Source: Skeletonema tropicum (Eukaryota; Bacillariophyta; Thalassiosirophyceae; Thalassiosirales; Thalassiosiraceae). Taken from it: a DNA stretch of 64,000 nucleotides. The notes beneath the pieces were generated by a model, which saw only the letters and a list, made by a program, of their open reading frames with translations, was not told the origin of the DNA and searched no databases. How positions within the stretch are numbered: position 1 is the first letter of the stretch; the number at the start of each line of letters is the position of its first letter. The translations under genes and the position numbers were made by a program. Where the stretch lies: assembly GCA_037178625.1 (NCBI GenBank), contig CM074131.1, forward strand, positions 3,720,001 through 3,784,000, given 5' to 3'. Below, piece after piece: positions 1 through 11,775 of the stretch.

Positions 1-750
1 ATTCAGAAGGATCATTATTTCATTTGACTCGTTGGTTACAATCGTCCCAGTCTCAGTGTCAACAAGCAATGGAGCAGTGCAGCGCCCCTTGTATTTCTCT
101 CCTTCTTCCAGAATATCTCTATAACAATAGTTGTAAACACCGGCAAGGTCTCCAGTAATCAACTCCTCTGCAATATTTGCCTTCCTATCATCTGCCGATG
201 GCGATGGTAAGATCCAACCCCCTTTACTTGCCTTTTCAGCATCATCAATCAGCATCGTAATTGGTATTTCCCCCTCGAGATTTAATACGGCAATGGCTGC
301 TTTCACCCTGTGACACCATGGACAAGGATTTCCGAGGTATAGCTTATACCGCGATTGACCATTGCTATCATTTGGTAATTGTAATGGTGAAGGGTCGTTA
401 CCAGCCTGGAAGGATTCACGCACAAACCTCCCCTGTTCATCATGAGTCACTAACTCATTCATCATAAGTCGCCATACTTGAAACGTCACGAATTTCACCA
501 CAGGAACTAAAATCTGCTGAGGTGGAAATCCACTAGTTAAGATTCCAAATGTCCATGGCTTTTTCTTTGGGATGTCTTGGTAGAGTGATGATGAACTGGT
601 GGATGTGGTCCCATCCTTGTTTTCGGCATTCAGAGTGGTGTCGACATGGATTGCTTTCGGCTGCAGACATAGTGATGGAGCAAAGCCAGCGATACCACTG
701 AGGCCCACCAATAAGTTGAGTAGGATGATGAACGTGTCCCTGCGTATCAT
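1..750 (-). CDS. Xi-class glutathione S-transferase (glutathionyl-hydroquinone reductase-like), plastid-targeted, C-terminus cut by window edge
   Basis: Read from the minus strand as one open frame of 250 codons that runs off position 1. The ATG is at 750-748. The protein opens with a hydrophobic signal segment followed by GIAGFAPSL, which resembles the diatom plastid ASAFAP cleavage motif. It then has a KPWTFGI...VVKFVTFQVWRLMMNELVTHD region and the active-site motif NPCPWCHR (CPWC at about residues 143-146). The stretch GRCTAPLLVD...IVTNESNEIM follows and is typical of Xi-class GSTs, which reduce glutathionyl-hydroquinones using the first Cys. The C-terminal helical domain is missing from the window. 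The plastid location is inferred from the pre-sequence. It is divergent from ALG11, with about 275 bp between the two starts. An omega-like or GST-like relative is the main alternative. Confidence 0.85.
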   Translation of the reverse strand, partial: MIRRDTFIILLNLLVGLSGIAGFAPSLCLQPKAIHVDTTLNAENKDGTTSTSSSSLYQDIPKKKPWTFGILTSGFPPQQILVPVVKFVTFQVWRLMMNELVTHDEQGRFVRESFQAGNDPSPLQLPNDSNGQSRYKLYLGNPCPWCHRVKAAIAVLNLEGEIPITMLIDDAEKASKGGWILPSPSADDRKANIAEELITGDLAGVYNYCYRDILEEGEKYKGRCTAPLLVDTETGTIVTNESNEIMILLN

Positions 751-1024
751 TTTGAAAGGTAAAAGCTTGCGAGCTGCACTTAAATTTCAATAGAGGCAGC
801 AACAAGAAGTGTCATGTTGAAGCCATGATTGTGTAGGTAGGTGTGAGATCTTTGCTCCTTCTACAGCCTCGCGCCAAAAGTAATATTGATTCCTACGTAC
901 AATTGCACTGAATGAGATGAAGCCGATAAGTTGGAAGTTGGAAGTTGATTGTGTCGGTGCCACGCCCGTTGGTGGGGCAAGCTTCATTGTCTTTTATCCT
1001 CTTCAGTGAACAAACATTAATGTC
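751..1024. promoter_or_regulatory. Bidirectional promoter region between the GST and ALG11
   Basis: About 275 bp separate two divergent start codons (750 minus, 1025 plus). No recognised TATA or operator-like site was identified. The promoter role is inferred from geometry only. Confidence 0.4.
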
Positions 1025-2644
1025 ATGGAAGAACTCCTCAACCTCGACCAGCTAGCGCACCTTTCCGGGGCTGCCTTACTAGCAGCCACCGCCACATTAT
1101 TCTTCTTCCTACACCAGTGCCGCAGCTACTTCTCTCAAATCCGACAAGATTTCATCGCCTATCAGCGTCAACGCAGTGCAGAAAACAATACAAAAAAGAA
1201 GAAGTCGAAAGGAAAGGAAGATAATCCTAATGATAATACCTTTACAATCGGATTCTTTCATCCATATTGTTCATCTGGTGGGGGAGGTGAACGTGTGCTA
1301 TGGAAGGCAATTCAGGCACTGGGAGAATTGAAGGAGGGAAAGTTGATGGATCGACGAAGCAACAAGTCCAAGAAGTCAGTGTCCACCTCCGCAGATGATG
1401 ATTGTTTGAACAATTGTAAAAATATCATGGTTGTAATCTATACGGTAGACGAACCCTCTGCAACATACGAGAAGGATTTACTTGCACATGTACGTGAACG
1501 ATTTTCAATATCAATACCCAAGTCCCTATCATTGCACTTTGTTCATCTCGACAAGGAAAAACACTTATTGCAAAAATCCAAACGATTTACAATGATGGCG
1601 GAATCTCTGGGGACGATGAGATTGGCATGGTGTGCATTAAGTGCTGTCACGCCCCATGTTTTCTTTGATACTACTGGATGTGCGTTTACTTTCTTTGTGG
1701 CGAGGATATTGGCCGGGTGCAAGGTCGGTGCATATGTCCATTATCCAACAATCAGTACGGACATGTTGTCTCTTGTGTGGAAGCGCCGGCCTACCTACAA
1801 TAATGATGCAAAAGTTGCTGCCAATCCAATGGTTACCTGTGCAAAGCTGGTCTATTACGTGGTTTTTGCATTCTTGTATGGTTTGGTGGGGAGCTTGGCA
1901 AATTTGGTCATGGTGAATTCATCGTGGACAAAGAATCATATTCAATCCCTCTGGAAACTATCTGGACAAGTTCAAGTTGTCTTTCCTCCCGTTGAAACCA
2001 AAAGTTTAAAGGTTTTGCCTTTGGTAGATAGAGAGAATATGATCTTGTCCATTGGGCAATTTCGACCAGAGAAAGATCACAGGCTTCAATTGCTTTCCTT
2101 TGCCAAACTTTTAGAGAATGAAGAACTGAGGAAATCGGACGTCAAGTTGGTCCTAATTGGTAGCTGCCGTGGTGAGGATGATCGACAGTTGGTAGATCAA
2201 CTGCAAAAACTTGCTAGGGAGCTGAATATTCAAAATCATGTCGAATTCGTGTTGAATCAACCCTACTCCGTCTTGAAAGACTACTTCGGCCGGGCAAGCA
2301 TCGGCATACATACAATGTGGAACGAACACTTTGGTATTGGTGTGGTAGAAATGATGGCTGCAGGCTTGGTGACGATTGCTCATGAATCAGGTGGACCAGA
2401 ATCCGACATTATCCAATCGCCTTGGAATGAAAAAACACTCGACTACAGCAATTGTACAGGATGTTTAGCAAGTAATATAGAGCAGTATGCAGCGTTGATG
2501 ACAAGAATAATAGAGGACGGATCTTCCTCAGATTTGGCCATGAAGATACGTGAAAATGGAAGAAAACATGCCGAACAATTTTCAGATGAAGTATTCATGA
2601 ATGCATTCAAGGGAGCTTTGTTATCGTCATCATTATTAAAGTAA
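1025..2644 (+). CDS. ALG11: ALG11, GDP-mannose:Man3GlcNAc2-PP-dolichol alpha-1,2-mannosyltransferase
   Basis: 539 aa, intronless, ATG at 1025. An N-terminal hydrophobic segment (about residues 11-30) would anchor it in the ER membrane. The family hallmark GFFHPYCSSGGGGERVLW follows at about residues 76-93. The C-terminal GT4 half contains SIGQFRPEKDH and NEHFGIGVVEMMAAG, whose EX7E pair (about E434 and E442) contacts the sugar nucleotide in this family. ALG11 adds the fourth and fifth mannoses of the lipid-linked oligosaccharide on the cytosolic ER face. Length and motif order match the family. A Lys-rich insert (about residues 57-66) and a Ser/Lys-rich insert (about 110-120) look like lineage loops. 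It converges on the next gene, with 101 bp between stop codons. Confidence 0.95.
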   Translation: MEELLNLDQLAHLSGAALLAATATLFFFLHQCRSYFSQIRQDFIAYQRQRSAENNTKKKKSKGKEDNPNDNTFTIGFFHPYCSSGGGGERVLWKAIQALGELKEGKLMDRRSNKSKKSVSTSADDDCLNNCKNIMVVIYTVDEPSATYEKDLLAHVRERFSISIPKSLSLHFVHLDKEKHLLQKSKRFTMMAESLGTMRLAWCALSAVTPHVFFDTTGCAFTFFVARILAGCKVGAYVHYPTISTDMLSLVWKRRPTYNNDAKVAANPMVTCAKLVYYVVFAFLYGLVGSLANLVMVNSSWTKNHIQSLWKLSGQVQVVFPPVETKSLKVLPLVDRENMILSIGQFRPEKDHRLQLLSFAKLLENEELRKSDVKLVLIGSCRGEDDRQLVDQLQKLARELNIQNHVEFVLNQPYSVLKDYFGRASIGIHTMWNEHFGIGVVEMMAAGLVTIAHESGGPESDIIQSPWNEKTLDYSNCTGCLASNIEQYAALMTRIIEDGSSSDLAMKIRENGRKHAEQFSDEVFMNAFKGALLSSSLLK

Positions 2645-2745
2645 TGTTTCGTTTTGCGTTGCCAATGATGATTGTTGCTTTCTTTCACAAAATCCCTTTC
2701 TCTCAAATTCTTATCTTGCTGCATATATAGAATCATTATCATTTT

Positions 2746-3382
2746 TTACTCGGTGCTCAAAGGTCGCTCAAACAACATAACCACCTCATCCGTACGGCTT
2801 CCCTCATTGCTGACAAGAGCGGCCACAACATCTTCCCATCGACTTGCTCTAGCTACATCAAACATACTAACTTGCCAACCGATACCCCCGGCAAAGCTCA
2901 TTGCGGTAGTGATTACTCCATCGCCCCGTGGAAGACCCAATGTCCATTGTGACGTGTATCGAAGAACATCTCCCACCTTTTCTCCTCCAGCCTGATAAAA
3001 TCGTGTCAGATGTGTGAGTAAATTAACAAGCGAAAAGCATATAAACATAAGTAAGTAATACAACGTATAATATATTCTGACTCACTCCATCTTTTGTACA
3101 AACCGCCAACCCTTCCTTCGGAGCAACGTCAAGCCCAAATGGAACAGCATACCTCACTTCAACAATCTCCGATGGAACATCCAACACCGGAGGGAATTTC
3201 ATATTCGCTGCCAATCCTTCACCGGGAAGATCTACCGTGATAGTGAATGGTTCAGCGTTGGCGGCATGAAGGGTGGAGGAAGATGTAGTTGTTCTTTGCA
3301 AAATCGATGCTGGTTGTGATGTGAATGCGGATCCGGTGGATAATGCTAATCCGAGTGTTGTTGCGGTGACTAGGCCTTTCAT
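2746..3382 (-). CDS. Plastid-targeted small protein, two exons, possible PDZ-like fold
   Basis: The ATG is at 3382. Exon 1 is 3086-3382 (99 codons), the intron is 2992-3085 (94 bp, GTGAGT...TCAG, phase 0) and exon 2 is 2746-2991, giving 180 aa. The N-terminus is a short signal peptide followed by STGSAFTSQPAS, an ASAFAP-like plastid motif, then a Ser/Thr-rich transit region. The mature part reads FTITVDLPG...VRYAVPFGLDVAPKEGLAVCTKDG across the splice into AGGEKVGDVLRYTSQW and ends MLFERPLSTE. The GGEKVGDVL step and length of about 110 residues resemble a PDZ domain, which is inference. I do not recognise a named family. Plastid import is well supported by the pre-sequence; function is unknown. 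Confidence 0.75.
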
Positions 3383-4071
3383 TTTGTTGATTGGGAGGTG
3401 GATAATATGTAGATAAATTGATTGCGCCGTATAGCGAAGCTATGGATTGATATAATAGGTGTTTGTGTGCATGCAGTGTGAGTGTGTCAGCGCCAACTGA
3501 CACTTATTTATTCCTAAAAAAAAAAAAAAAACTGAGTTGATTGTTGCTGTTGGTTGAGTGCGTTTGTGGGGTGAGAGCTTGCAAAATGTGAAGTCGTAAT
3601 GACACGAAAGAAGCTTCCCAGGCGAAATAGGTATCTTGATTCTGGCGGCAACTCGGATGGAAAAATTGCCCAGCTCGGATTAGATTCGGCCTACCGGGAT
3701 AGAGAGGGCGTGTTGGTGTGCCCACAACGTAGTCGGGTTTGGGTAGAAGTTTAGAGGGTATATTTGTCATTTTACGGGAATTTAGAGCAGTATTATTACC
3801 CAAATGTCCACAGTTGCGGGGACAACGTGGGCGAAGCCACAACAGAGTGCCAAAAGCGCCCTCTTTCCGGTAAGGCCTGCCGAAGCCTACATCACAAAGA
3901 AGCAGCAAAGAAGCCCTGCTTCTCATGAACGCATGCTGAACGCTGAACAATGGTGGCATCGCTTCACCATATGGTTGTGTAGAGGATAGATTGCACCTTG
4001 TAGTTCACAGCAATCGAACAGCCATTGCAGCACTCGGCTGCACACAACCCAAAAGCCGAAATCTAATAACA
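3383..4071. other. Intergenic region upstream of the divergent plastid protein and ABC transporter
   Basis: About 690 bp between divergent starts. It contains a 15-base A run near 3517-3531 and no supported gene. A 151-codon minus-strand frame (3504-3959) has no recognisable domain and covers the expected promoter space. Confidence 0.5.
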
Positions 4072-7000
4072 ATGTCTGACGACATAGAAGAAGGTGGTGC
4101 TCTAGCTCCTACCACTTCAAAAGATGAAGAAACTCCGCTCCATCAAAGCCCAGGCGCCGCCAGCGTCAGATTCGCCGACGCCCTAACCCCCAACAGTGGC
4201 AGCAAATCACCAAAGCGGGGTTTACAACCACGTAAAAAGAGCTTCGTCGATCGCACAGCAAAGTTCTCTGCAAATGTCTCCTCGATTGATCGCGGTGGGC
4301 ATATGGATCTCTTGCTGAAAGATAAGCGCAAGTCGATGAGGATGCTGTTTCCGGACGATCAGGTGGACTCCTACGTTTCAGATGAGGAGGGGGATGAAGA
4401 GATGGGTATGTTAGACGAGGGCACGATAACCTCCAACCAGAAAAAGATCTTTGAGGAGCAATCTGAATTTGTACGAAGCCTTCAACAACTCATCGATGTA
4501 ATGCCTGGTGGCGCTGAAGCGGTGGAAAAGTTGCCAGATCTAGAAATACGTCTCAAGAATTTCTCTTTTAAGGTCCCCTCTCGTGCCAATAATGGCTCTG
4601 ATAAGGACGGGATAGTAACGGTGGCAACTCCTCTGTACAAAATCAAGGCCATGTTGAAGAAGTTTCTTCTCTATCATAAGCGAGTGAAGAAAGAGAAGTT
4701 GGTAACTAATGTGCTGTCGAATGTCAATTTGGTACTCAAGCCGGGGAAAATGTACTTGGTGTTGGGACCTCCACAGTCCGGGAAGACCTCATTGCTCAAA
4801 GCTATTGGTGGAAGTCTTCCACAGGGTTACTTTCCTTCTGGTTATGAGGAAAAGAAATACCTCACTGGACAAGTGATCTACAACAACTTGGTTTGTTGTG
4901 GGGAAGGAGCCGATGTCTCTAATGAACATCTATTCAAGAATTTGGTTGCGTTTGTGAGTCAACATGACACTCATGCTCCTAGGCTTACGGTGGGTGAAAC
5001 GTTTGTTTTCTCTGGATGTTGTAAGGATGAGAGCATTCGTTTGAACCGCAAGGGCACTAGTGAGAATGGTAAAGTAGGCCTTACTCTAAAAGGCCTTGGG
5101 TTGAGCCATGTGAAAGACACATTTGTTGGTAATGAGCAGATCCGAGGTGTGAGTGGTGGGCAAAGAAGGAGAGTCACTTTGGGTGAAATGCTTGTCTTTG
5201 ATACACCTCTGCTCTGTGGCGATGAAATATCTACTGGGCTTGATACTGCATCAACTGTTGATATCTTGAGAATTTTGAGCTACACAAATCGCCTTTTTAA
5301 GAAGATCTCAGTCGTGTCGCTGCTTCAGCCTTCTCCCGAGGCAGTCGCAATGTTTGATAACGTGGTCCTTTTAAGCGAGGGACATGTCATCTATGCTGGC
5401 CCGACTAGAAATGCAGGGGAATACTTTCGTAACCTTGGATACAGGCAACCAGATAGTATGGATGATGCTGACTACTTACTAGCAGTCGCGAGTACAGATC
5501 GAAAGTTACTTGCAACAGGCGAATGCCATTCCGCCGAGATGTTAGCCACGGTGTATGGAGAGAGTGAGCAACATGCCGACATTGTAAAAGAACAAGAACA
5601 GGACTGGGTAGACAATTGGGCTGCGGTGACAAGCGGTGAAGAAATTCCAAAGCGATTCATGCAGAAGTACCAGAACTCATTTTCTGTTGGAATATGGTTG
5701 AACCTAAGACGGTTTTTCACGTTATGGACAAGAGACAAGATATTTATCCGTGCTTCTGTGATCAAAAACGTTGCAATGGGATTATCCGTCGGCTTTGTCT
5801 TTCTTAATACGACATTGGACAGTTCCTATTTTGGAGTGTTGTTTCAAGGAAACTTGTTCATAATGCTTGGTGCCATGACAGCTGCACCCCAAAAAGTGGA
5901 AGCACGTGCAGTCTTTTACAAGCATGCCGACTCGAATTTTTATTCGGCATTGAGTTACGTAATCGGCGAAGCACTGGGGGCTATGCCCCAAATGCTTATC
6001 GATGTCTTACTCTTTGGGACTTTCGTGTACTGGATGGTTGGTTTCGTCCCAACAGCAGCGAGCTTCATTATCTACCTGTTGTTGTTTTTCCTTTTCACGT
6101 GTTCGATGGGACAAACTATGGGACTATTGGCATCTATAGCTCCAACTAAAACTGTGGTCCAAGGTGGTGGAGCTGTGGTGCTGCTAATGAATGTTCTTTT
6201 TAGTGGGTATATTGTAGCGCCGAATGTGATACCGATTTACTGGAATTGGCTTTACTGGATTACCCCTTTATCTTGGATCTATCGCTCACTATTGCTGAAT
6301 ACATTCGTTCATCGGAGTGATGGCCAGCAGGTAATGGAATCTTATGGATTTCCGCCTGGGCTGTATGGGAGAGAATGGCTTGCTTATGGATTCGCATTCA
6401 TTATACCGTACACCATGGTATGCATGTTGGCTTCGGCTTATTGTCTTCACCGCTTTCGTATGGAAGCAAAACAAGGTGGAGCTTCAGATATTGTAGAAGC
6501 AAAGGACGAAGTCGAAGATGAGGTTTCAGAATCAGAAAACAACTCTTTCAACGAGGCTTCATTCATTCCTGTCGACTTGTCGTTTAGTAACCTCTGTTAC
6601 GATGTCAAGGCTTCTAAAGGTTCTGATAAGTTGCGATTACTCAACAATGTTAGTGGTGTGTTCTCTTCTGGGCGTTTATGTGCACTCATGGGAGAGAGTG
6701 GAGCTGGAAAGGTATGTCTGCTTGCGTTGTATTCGCGCATTTCACAATTCTTAAACTTCAATTCTTACAATCTATATGTTCTCAGACGACGCTGATGGAT
6801 GTAATTGCTTTGAGGAAAGAAGGTGGAGAAATTTCTGGAGAGGTGCTGCTGAATGGATTCCCTCAGGAGAAAGTAAGTTTTAGGAGATGCAGTGGCTACG
6901 TAGAGCAGTTTGATGTTCAGTCCGCTGAATTAACTGTAAGAGAAACTATTCGTTTCTCAGCTGAACTTCGATTAGACCGGACACACCCTGCTCGTGCGAC

Positions 7001-8795
7001 ACCTGATGGGATGAATCAACACGTGGAAGAAATGATCGCAATGTTTGAGCTGCAAAACCAAGCTGACGTACTCGTTGGAAATGAGGAGGAAGGCGGATTG
7101 ACATTCGAGCAGAAGAAGAGGTTGTCAATCGCAGTAGAGCTAGCTGCTTCCCCGTCGGTACTTTTCTTGGATGAACCTACAAGTGTAAGTTTGAAAATTC
7201 ATCCTGTCATCTTGGTGGCTTCATTATTCAATTTTGTCTTAATGTTCCTAATCGCAATGCTCAATGCTCAACATTCTATCCTTCCAGGGGCTGGACTCTA
7301 GAGCTGCTCTACTCGTCATGAACTGTCTCAGAAAGATCTCAGACACTGGTAGAACGATTGTTGCCACAATACACCAACCGTCCTCGCAGGTGTTTGATAT
7401 GTTTGATGATTTGTTACTTTTAAAGAAGGGTGGGGAGGTTGTGTTCTATGGAGAAACAGGAGTATGCAGTTCTAACCTCATTTCCTACTTTGAGAGTTTG
7501 GGTGTCACTCCAATGAATACAGGAGAGAACCCAGCAACGTGGATGTTGAATGTGTTAGGTGAGCGTATTAGTGTGAACGGGCAAAATGGAGAAGGCGAAG
7601 ATTTGAACTTTGCTAAAGCATGGAGCAAATCTTCAAACTGCACAGATCTTGCGAATCATTTGAATGAGATAACAGAGACAAGAGACGAGGAGATGGAAAT
7701 CAAGTTCGATAGTGAATTTCCAGTTGGCTGGTTCAAAAGAGACAACTTGATGGGGAAACGTCTTGTTCAGATTTACTGGCGAAGTCCTGCGTACAACCTC
7801 GCAAGAATGGCTCTATCGGTGTTCATAGCTTTGTTACTTGGTTCCATGTTTATTCCAATCCGCACCACTCTCCATTTCACCGAGGCGCAAATTACGAGGT
7901 TAGTAGTCATGCTTTACTTCTTGTTTTTTGCCCTTACTCGTTTGCCACAGCGATGCTTACCTATCGTTATTGTCTCTTGTCACTATCTAGTCTTCTTGCG
8001 ACAATCTTCATTTCATTCATTATAATCGGAGTGCTGTCGATTGTTTCCGTTCTACCAGTCATGCTTAATGTAAGAGATATGTTCTACAGACATAAAGCTG
8101 CTGGTATGCTCAATTATCGGTCCATAGGTCGAGCGCTTGGAACTGCCGAACACCGATTCATTGTTATTGCTTCGTTTTTGTTCTGTATAATGTTTATTCC
8201 TGTGAGTGGCTTGGCTCGGAATCCTGAAGCATCGCTGAGGGAGAGGGTATTTCATGCATTTGTTTACTGGGGATTCTTCACTTTCAACTCCGCAATCTAC
8301 TCCTACATTGGTCAGCTCTTCATGTGTTTAGTGAGAGGACAGGGCACAGCAATGGTCTTGGCATCAGTTTTTATTGGGATCAATAATTTCTTCTCTGGAT
8401 TCATTGTGCGACCACAGCAAATGATTGGCAACTTCTGGGTCATCACATACATTATCAATCCTGGTCACTACGTCTACGAAGGGCTTGTAACGTCAGCGTT
8501 TCGGAATGATACCAGGACAGTGAATGTAACAAATGCATCTCAATACTTCGTCGAACTTACGAGTCCAAACTATGTTGGTGGTAATAACACTGTGTACGAA
8601 AACGGAATATGCAACATCATCGATGATGGCAGCTATTGCACAGTTCCTGCAAATGAATTTGTCTACGCTTTCTTTGGCCAGCAGTATGGGGATAGAAATG
8701 TTGTTCGAAATGTTATTATTTTGGCATGCATATTGGTGGGAATTCGTATTTTCACCTTCCTTGCATTAAGAAACTTGACTTACTCTGGAAAATAA
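4072..8795 (+). CDS. Full-size ABCG/PDR-type ABC transporter, four exons
   Basis: The start is the ATG at 4072 (MSDDIEEGG); the frame opens upstream only from a TTG. Exons are 4072-6711, 6786-7184, 7288-7898 and 7991-8795. The introns are 74, 103 and 92 bp, all GT-AG, with phases 0, 0 and 2. The product is 1484 aa, normal for PDR proteins. The order is NBD1, TMD1, NBD2, TMD2. NBD1 has Walker A GPPQSGKTS (about 232), signature VSGGQRRR (about 360) and Walker B LLCGDEIS. NBD2 has GESGAGKTT, a degenerate signature LTFEQKKRL and LFLDEPTSGLD. TMD2 has the usual FFSGFIVRPQQM and INPGHYVYEG features followed by an N-glycosylation-rich extracellular loop. Such pumps export lipids or hydrophobic compounds across the plasma membrane; the substrate here is unknown. 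The acidic, phosphosite-like N-terminus (residues 1-120) is probably cytosolic. Confidence 0.93.
6712..6785 (+). other. Intron 1 of the ABC transporter, inside the NBD2 Walker A codons
   Basis: GTATGT donor and CTCAG acceptor, 74 bp, phase 0. It interrupts GESGAGK / TTLMDV directly after the catalytic Lys codon. Confidence 0.85.
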
Positions 8796-9230
8796 ACTGG
8801 ATTGTTTGTTGAAACGTTTGTGTTAGTGATTAATCGTATTACATGTAAACTACAAACATTAACTGAATTGCATATTCCTCATTTATCTTGAAGCTTGTAA
8901 AGTGATAACATTGCTCACTTCATCTATCATCGCTTCCCTTCATCTCGATGCGACGTACAGCCTCGTTTGTGACCAAATGAGGTCATGTTACAGCTCACTG
9001 CTCGGATCATTCCACTATTGAATAGTTGAAGTAGAAAGCAAAATGCTTATTCTTGTGGGAGTGCAGAAGAAAACAAGAAGAAAATATGAAGTTCATCAGA
9101 GTAAGGGATAAAATACAGAGTTAATGTCAATCTCTAACAATGACGCGATAATACAGCCAAATTTGAGACTTCAGTCCAACATCATCTTGCTTCCAGCTCA
9201 TCATCTTTTAGAAATAAAATGCCAAAACAC
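8796..9230. repeat. Intergenic region with a diverged repeat unit
   Basis: No gene seen. The stretch near 8945-9010 (CGACGTACAGCCTCGTTTG, then TGACCAAATGAGGTCATG) resembles 33305-33360 (CTACGACCTCGTTGGTGACC), so it is a dispersed relative of the arrays described below. Confidence 0.45.
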
Positions 9231-11775
9231 AGTACGGCTCAGAGTGTAGAAATGCTGCAACGTCGTAGGTGATGTGAGAGGTCCACTTGGGGCTGGCCCG
9301 TAGCAGACCATTCCACCATATCGTATCAATCGTCGTCCAAATGTGCATGAGCCGCTTCTAGTGGCCCATTATAGTCGGCGGTGATACCATACAAGCACAT
9401 TACCACTGCTCAGACGTTTGGCGTGCATAGAAGCGATGCTACAGTCTCGTAGCTGATATGAAAGGTCTAGTGTGGGCTGGCCAGCAGCATCACATTCTAC
9501 CAATTCGTAACTTATATTGTCCATAAGTGCATGAGCCGCTTCTAGCTGCCCATTATAGTCGGCGGGGATACCATACAAGCACATTACCACTGCTCAGACG
9601 TTTGGCGTGCATAGAAGCGATGCTACCATACAGTCTCGTAGCTGATATGAAAGGTCTAGTGTGAGCTGGCCAGCAGCATCACATTACACCAATTCGTAAC
9701 TTATATTGTCCATAAGTGCATGAGCCGCTTCTAGTGGCCCATTATAGTCGGCGGGGATACCATACAAGCACATTACCACTGCTCAGACGTTTGGCGTGCA
9801 TAGAAGCGATGCTACCATACAGTCTCGTAGCTGATATGAAAGGTCTAGTGTGGGCTGGCCAGCAGCAACACATTACACCAAATCGGATCAATCGTCCTCC
9901 ATATGTGCATGAGCCGCTTCTAGTGGCCCATTATAGTCGGCGGGGATACCATACAAGCACATTACCACTGCTCAGACGTTTGGCGTGCATAGAAGCGATG
10001 CTACAGTCTCGTGGCTGAGATGAGACGTCCAGTACGGGCTGGCTAGCAGCAACACATTCTACCAATTCGTAACTTATATTATCCATATGTGCATGAGCCG
10101 CTCCTAGTGGCCCATTGCAGTCGGCGGGGATACCATACAAGCACATTACCACTGCTCAGACGTTTGGCGTGCATAGAAGCGATGCTACAGTCTCGTAGCT
10201 GATATGAGACATCCAGTATGGGCTGGTCAGCAGCACCACATTCTACCAATTCGTAACTTATATTGTCCATAAGTGCATGAGCCATTTCTAGTTGCCCATT
10301 ATAGTCGGCGGTGATAACTAAACAAGCACATTACCACTGCTCAGACGTTTGGCGTGCATAGAAGCGATGCTACCATACAGTCTCGTAGCTGATATGAAAG
10401 GTCTAGTGTGGGCTGGCCAGCAGCACCACATGTAGCCACATCGTATCTCTCGCCGTCCATACGTGCATGAGCCGTTTCTAGTTGCCCATTGTAGTCGGCG
10501 GTGATAACTAAACAAGCACATTACCACAGCTCAGACGTTTGGCGTGCATAGAAGCGATGCTACCATACAGTCTCGTAGCTGATATGAAAGGTCTAGTGTG
10601 GGCTGGCCAGCAGCACCACATGTAGCCACATCGTATCAATCGTCGTCCATACGTGCATGAGCCGTTTCTAGTTGCCTATTGTAGTCGGCGGTGATAACTA
10701 AACAAGCACATTACCACTGCTCAGACGTTTGGCGTGCATAGAAGCGATGCTACCATACAGTCTCGTAGCTGATATGAAAGGTCTAGTGTGGGCTGGCCAG
10801 CAGCACCACATTCCACCAAATTGTTTCTCTCGTCGTCCATATGATGTGCATGAGCCGCTTCTAGTGGCCCATTGTAGTCGGCGGTGATACTAAACAAGCA
10901 CATTAGAATTGCTCAGACGTCTGGCGTGCATAGAAGCGATGCTACAGTCTCGTAGCTGATATGAGAAGTCCAGTGTGGGCTGGCCAGCAGCACCACATGT
11001 AGCCACATCGTATCTCTCGTTGTCAATATTCGCATGTGAGCCGCTTCTGAAGCGGCGCGTCCTGGTGTTTTCCGTCAGAGCACGTTTTGGTTTGCTCTGC
11101 TCAGTAAGATAGCTTACGTAGTAGTGACGCAACAACGTCGTAGTGATATAAGAGGTCCACTTGGGGCTTGCCTGCAGCTCTGCATTCAACCATATCGTTT
11201 CCCTCGTCGTCAATATATGCATGAGCCGCTTGTAGTGATCCGTTTTACTTTTTACCAATAGGGAAAAGGTTTTCAACGCTGTTCAGTCGGATAGTAGTCG
11301 TAGTAGCGACGTTGCAATGTCGTAGCTGATCTGAGTGACTGAGTGGTTCCCTTGGGGCTGGCCCGTAACACCATATTAAACCATATCGTATCTATCGTCG
11401 TCAATATTCGCATGAGTCGCTTCTAGTGGTTTATTATAATTTGTAATGATAACGACAAAGTATGTTGGCACTGCTCAGTCGGATAGCATTCGTCGTAGCG
11501 ATGCTACAACGTCAAAGTTGGTCCACTTGGGCTTGGGCTTGGGGCTGGCCCGTAGCACCACATTCAACCATATCGTATCTATCGTCGTCAATATGTGCAT
11601 GAGTCGCTTCTATAGACTAATCATTCTCTGTAATGACAGCGACAAAGTGTTTTAGCGCTGCTCAGTCGGATAGCATTCGTAGAAGCGATGCTGCAACAAC
11701 GTCATAGCTGATCTGAGAGGTCCATTTGGGGCTGGCCCGTAGCTCTGCATTCAACTTTATCGTATCTCTTCGCCA
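9231..11775 (+). repeat. Satellite-like tandem array, unit about 184-192 bp, about 13 copies
   Basis: The anchor CAGACGTTTGGCGTGCATAG recurs near 9411, 9595, 9784, 9973, 10157, 10342, 10532, 10722 and 10914 (one mismatch). The spacings are 184, 189, 189, 184, 185, 190, 190 and 192. Each unit also carries GCATGAGCCGCTTCTAGTGG and GTGGGCTGGCCAGCAGCA. Copies before 9400 and after 11030 are clearly older and more diverged, so homogenisation is strongest in the centre. Short open frames inside it repeat with the unit and are not genes. The unit length is close to a nucleosome repeat; a chromatin role is inference only. Confidence 0.92.

Noticed and set aside
3504..3959. 151-codon minus-strand frame upstream of the ABC transporter
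   Set aside because: No domain or homology is visible. It occupies promoter space between divergent genes and ends in a poly-A/T run.
9369..10903. Repeated short minus-strand frames (MVMCLYGIPADYN-like)
   Set aside because: They follow the satellite unit and differ by frame-breaking indels. Not genes.
9231..11775. CRISPR array
   Set aside because: The whole unit of about 188 bp is repeated, without short repeats separated by unique spacers, and the genome is eukaryotic.
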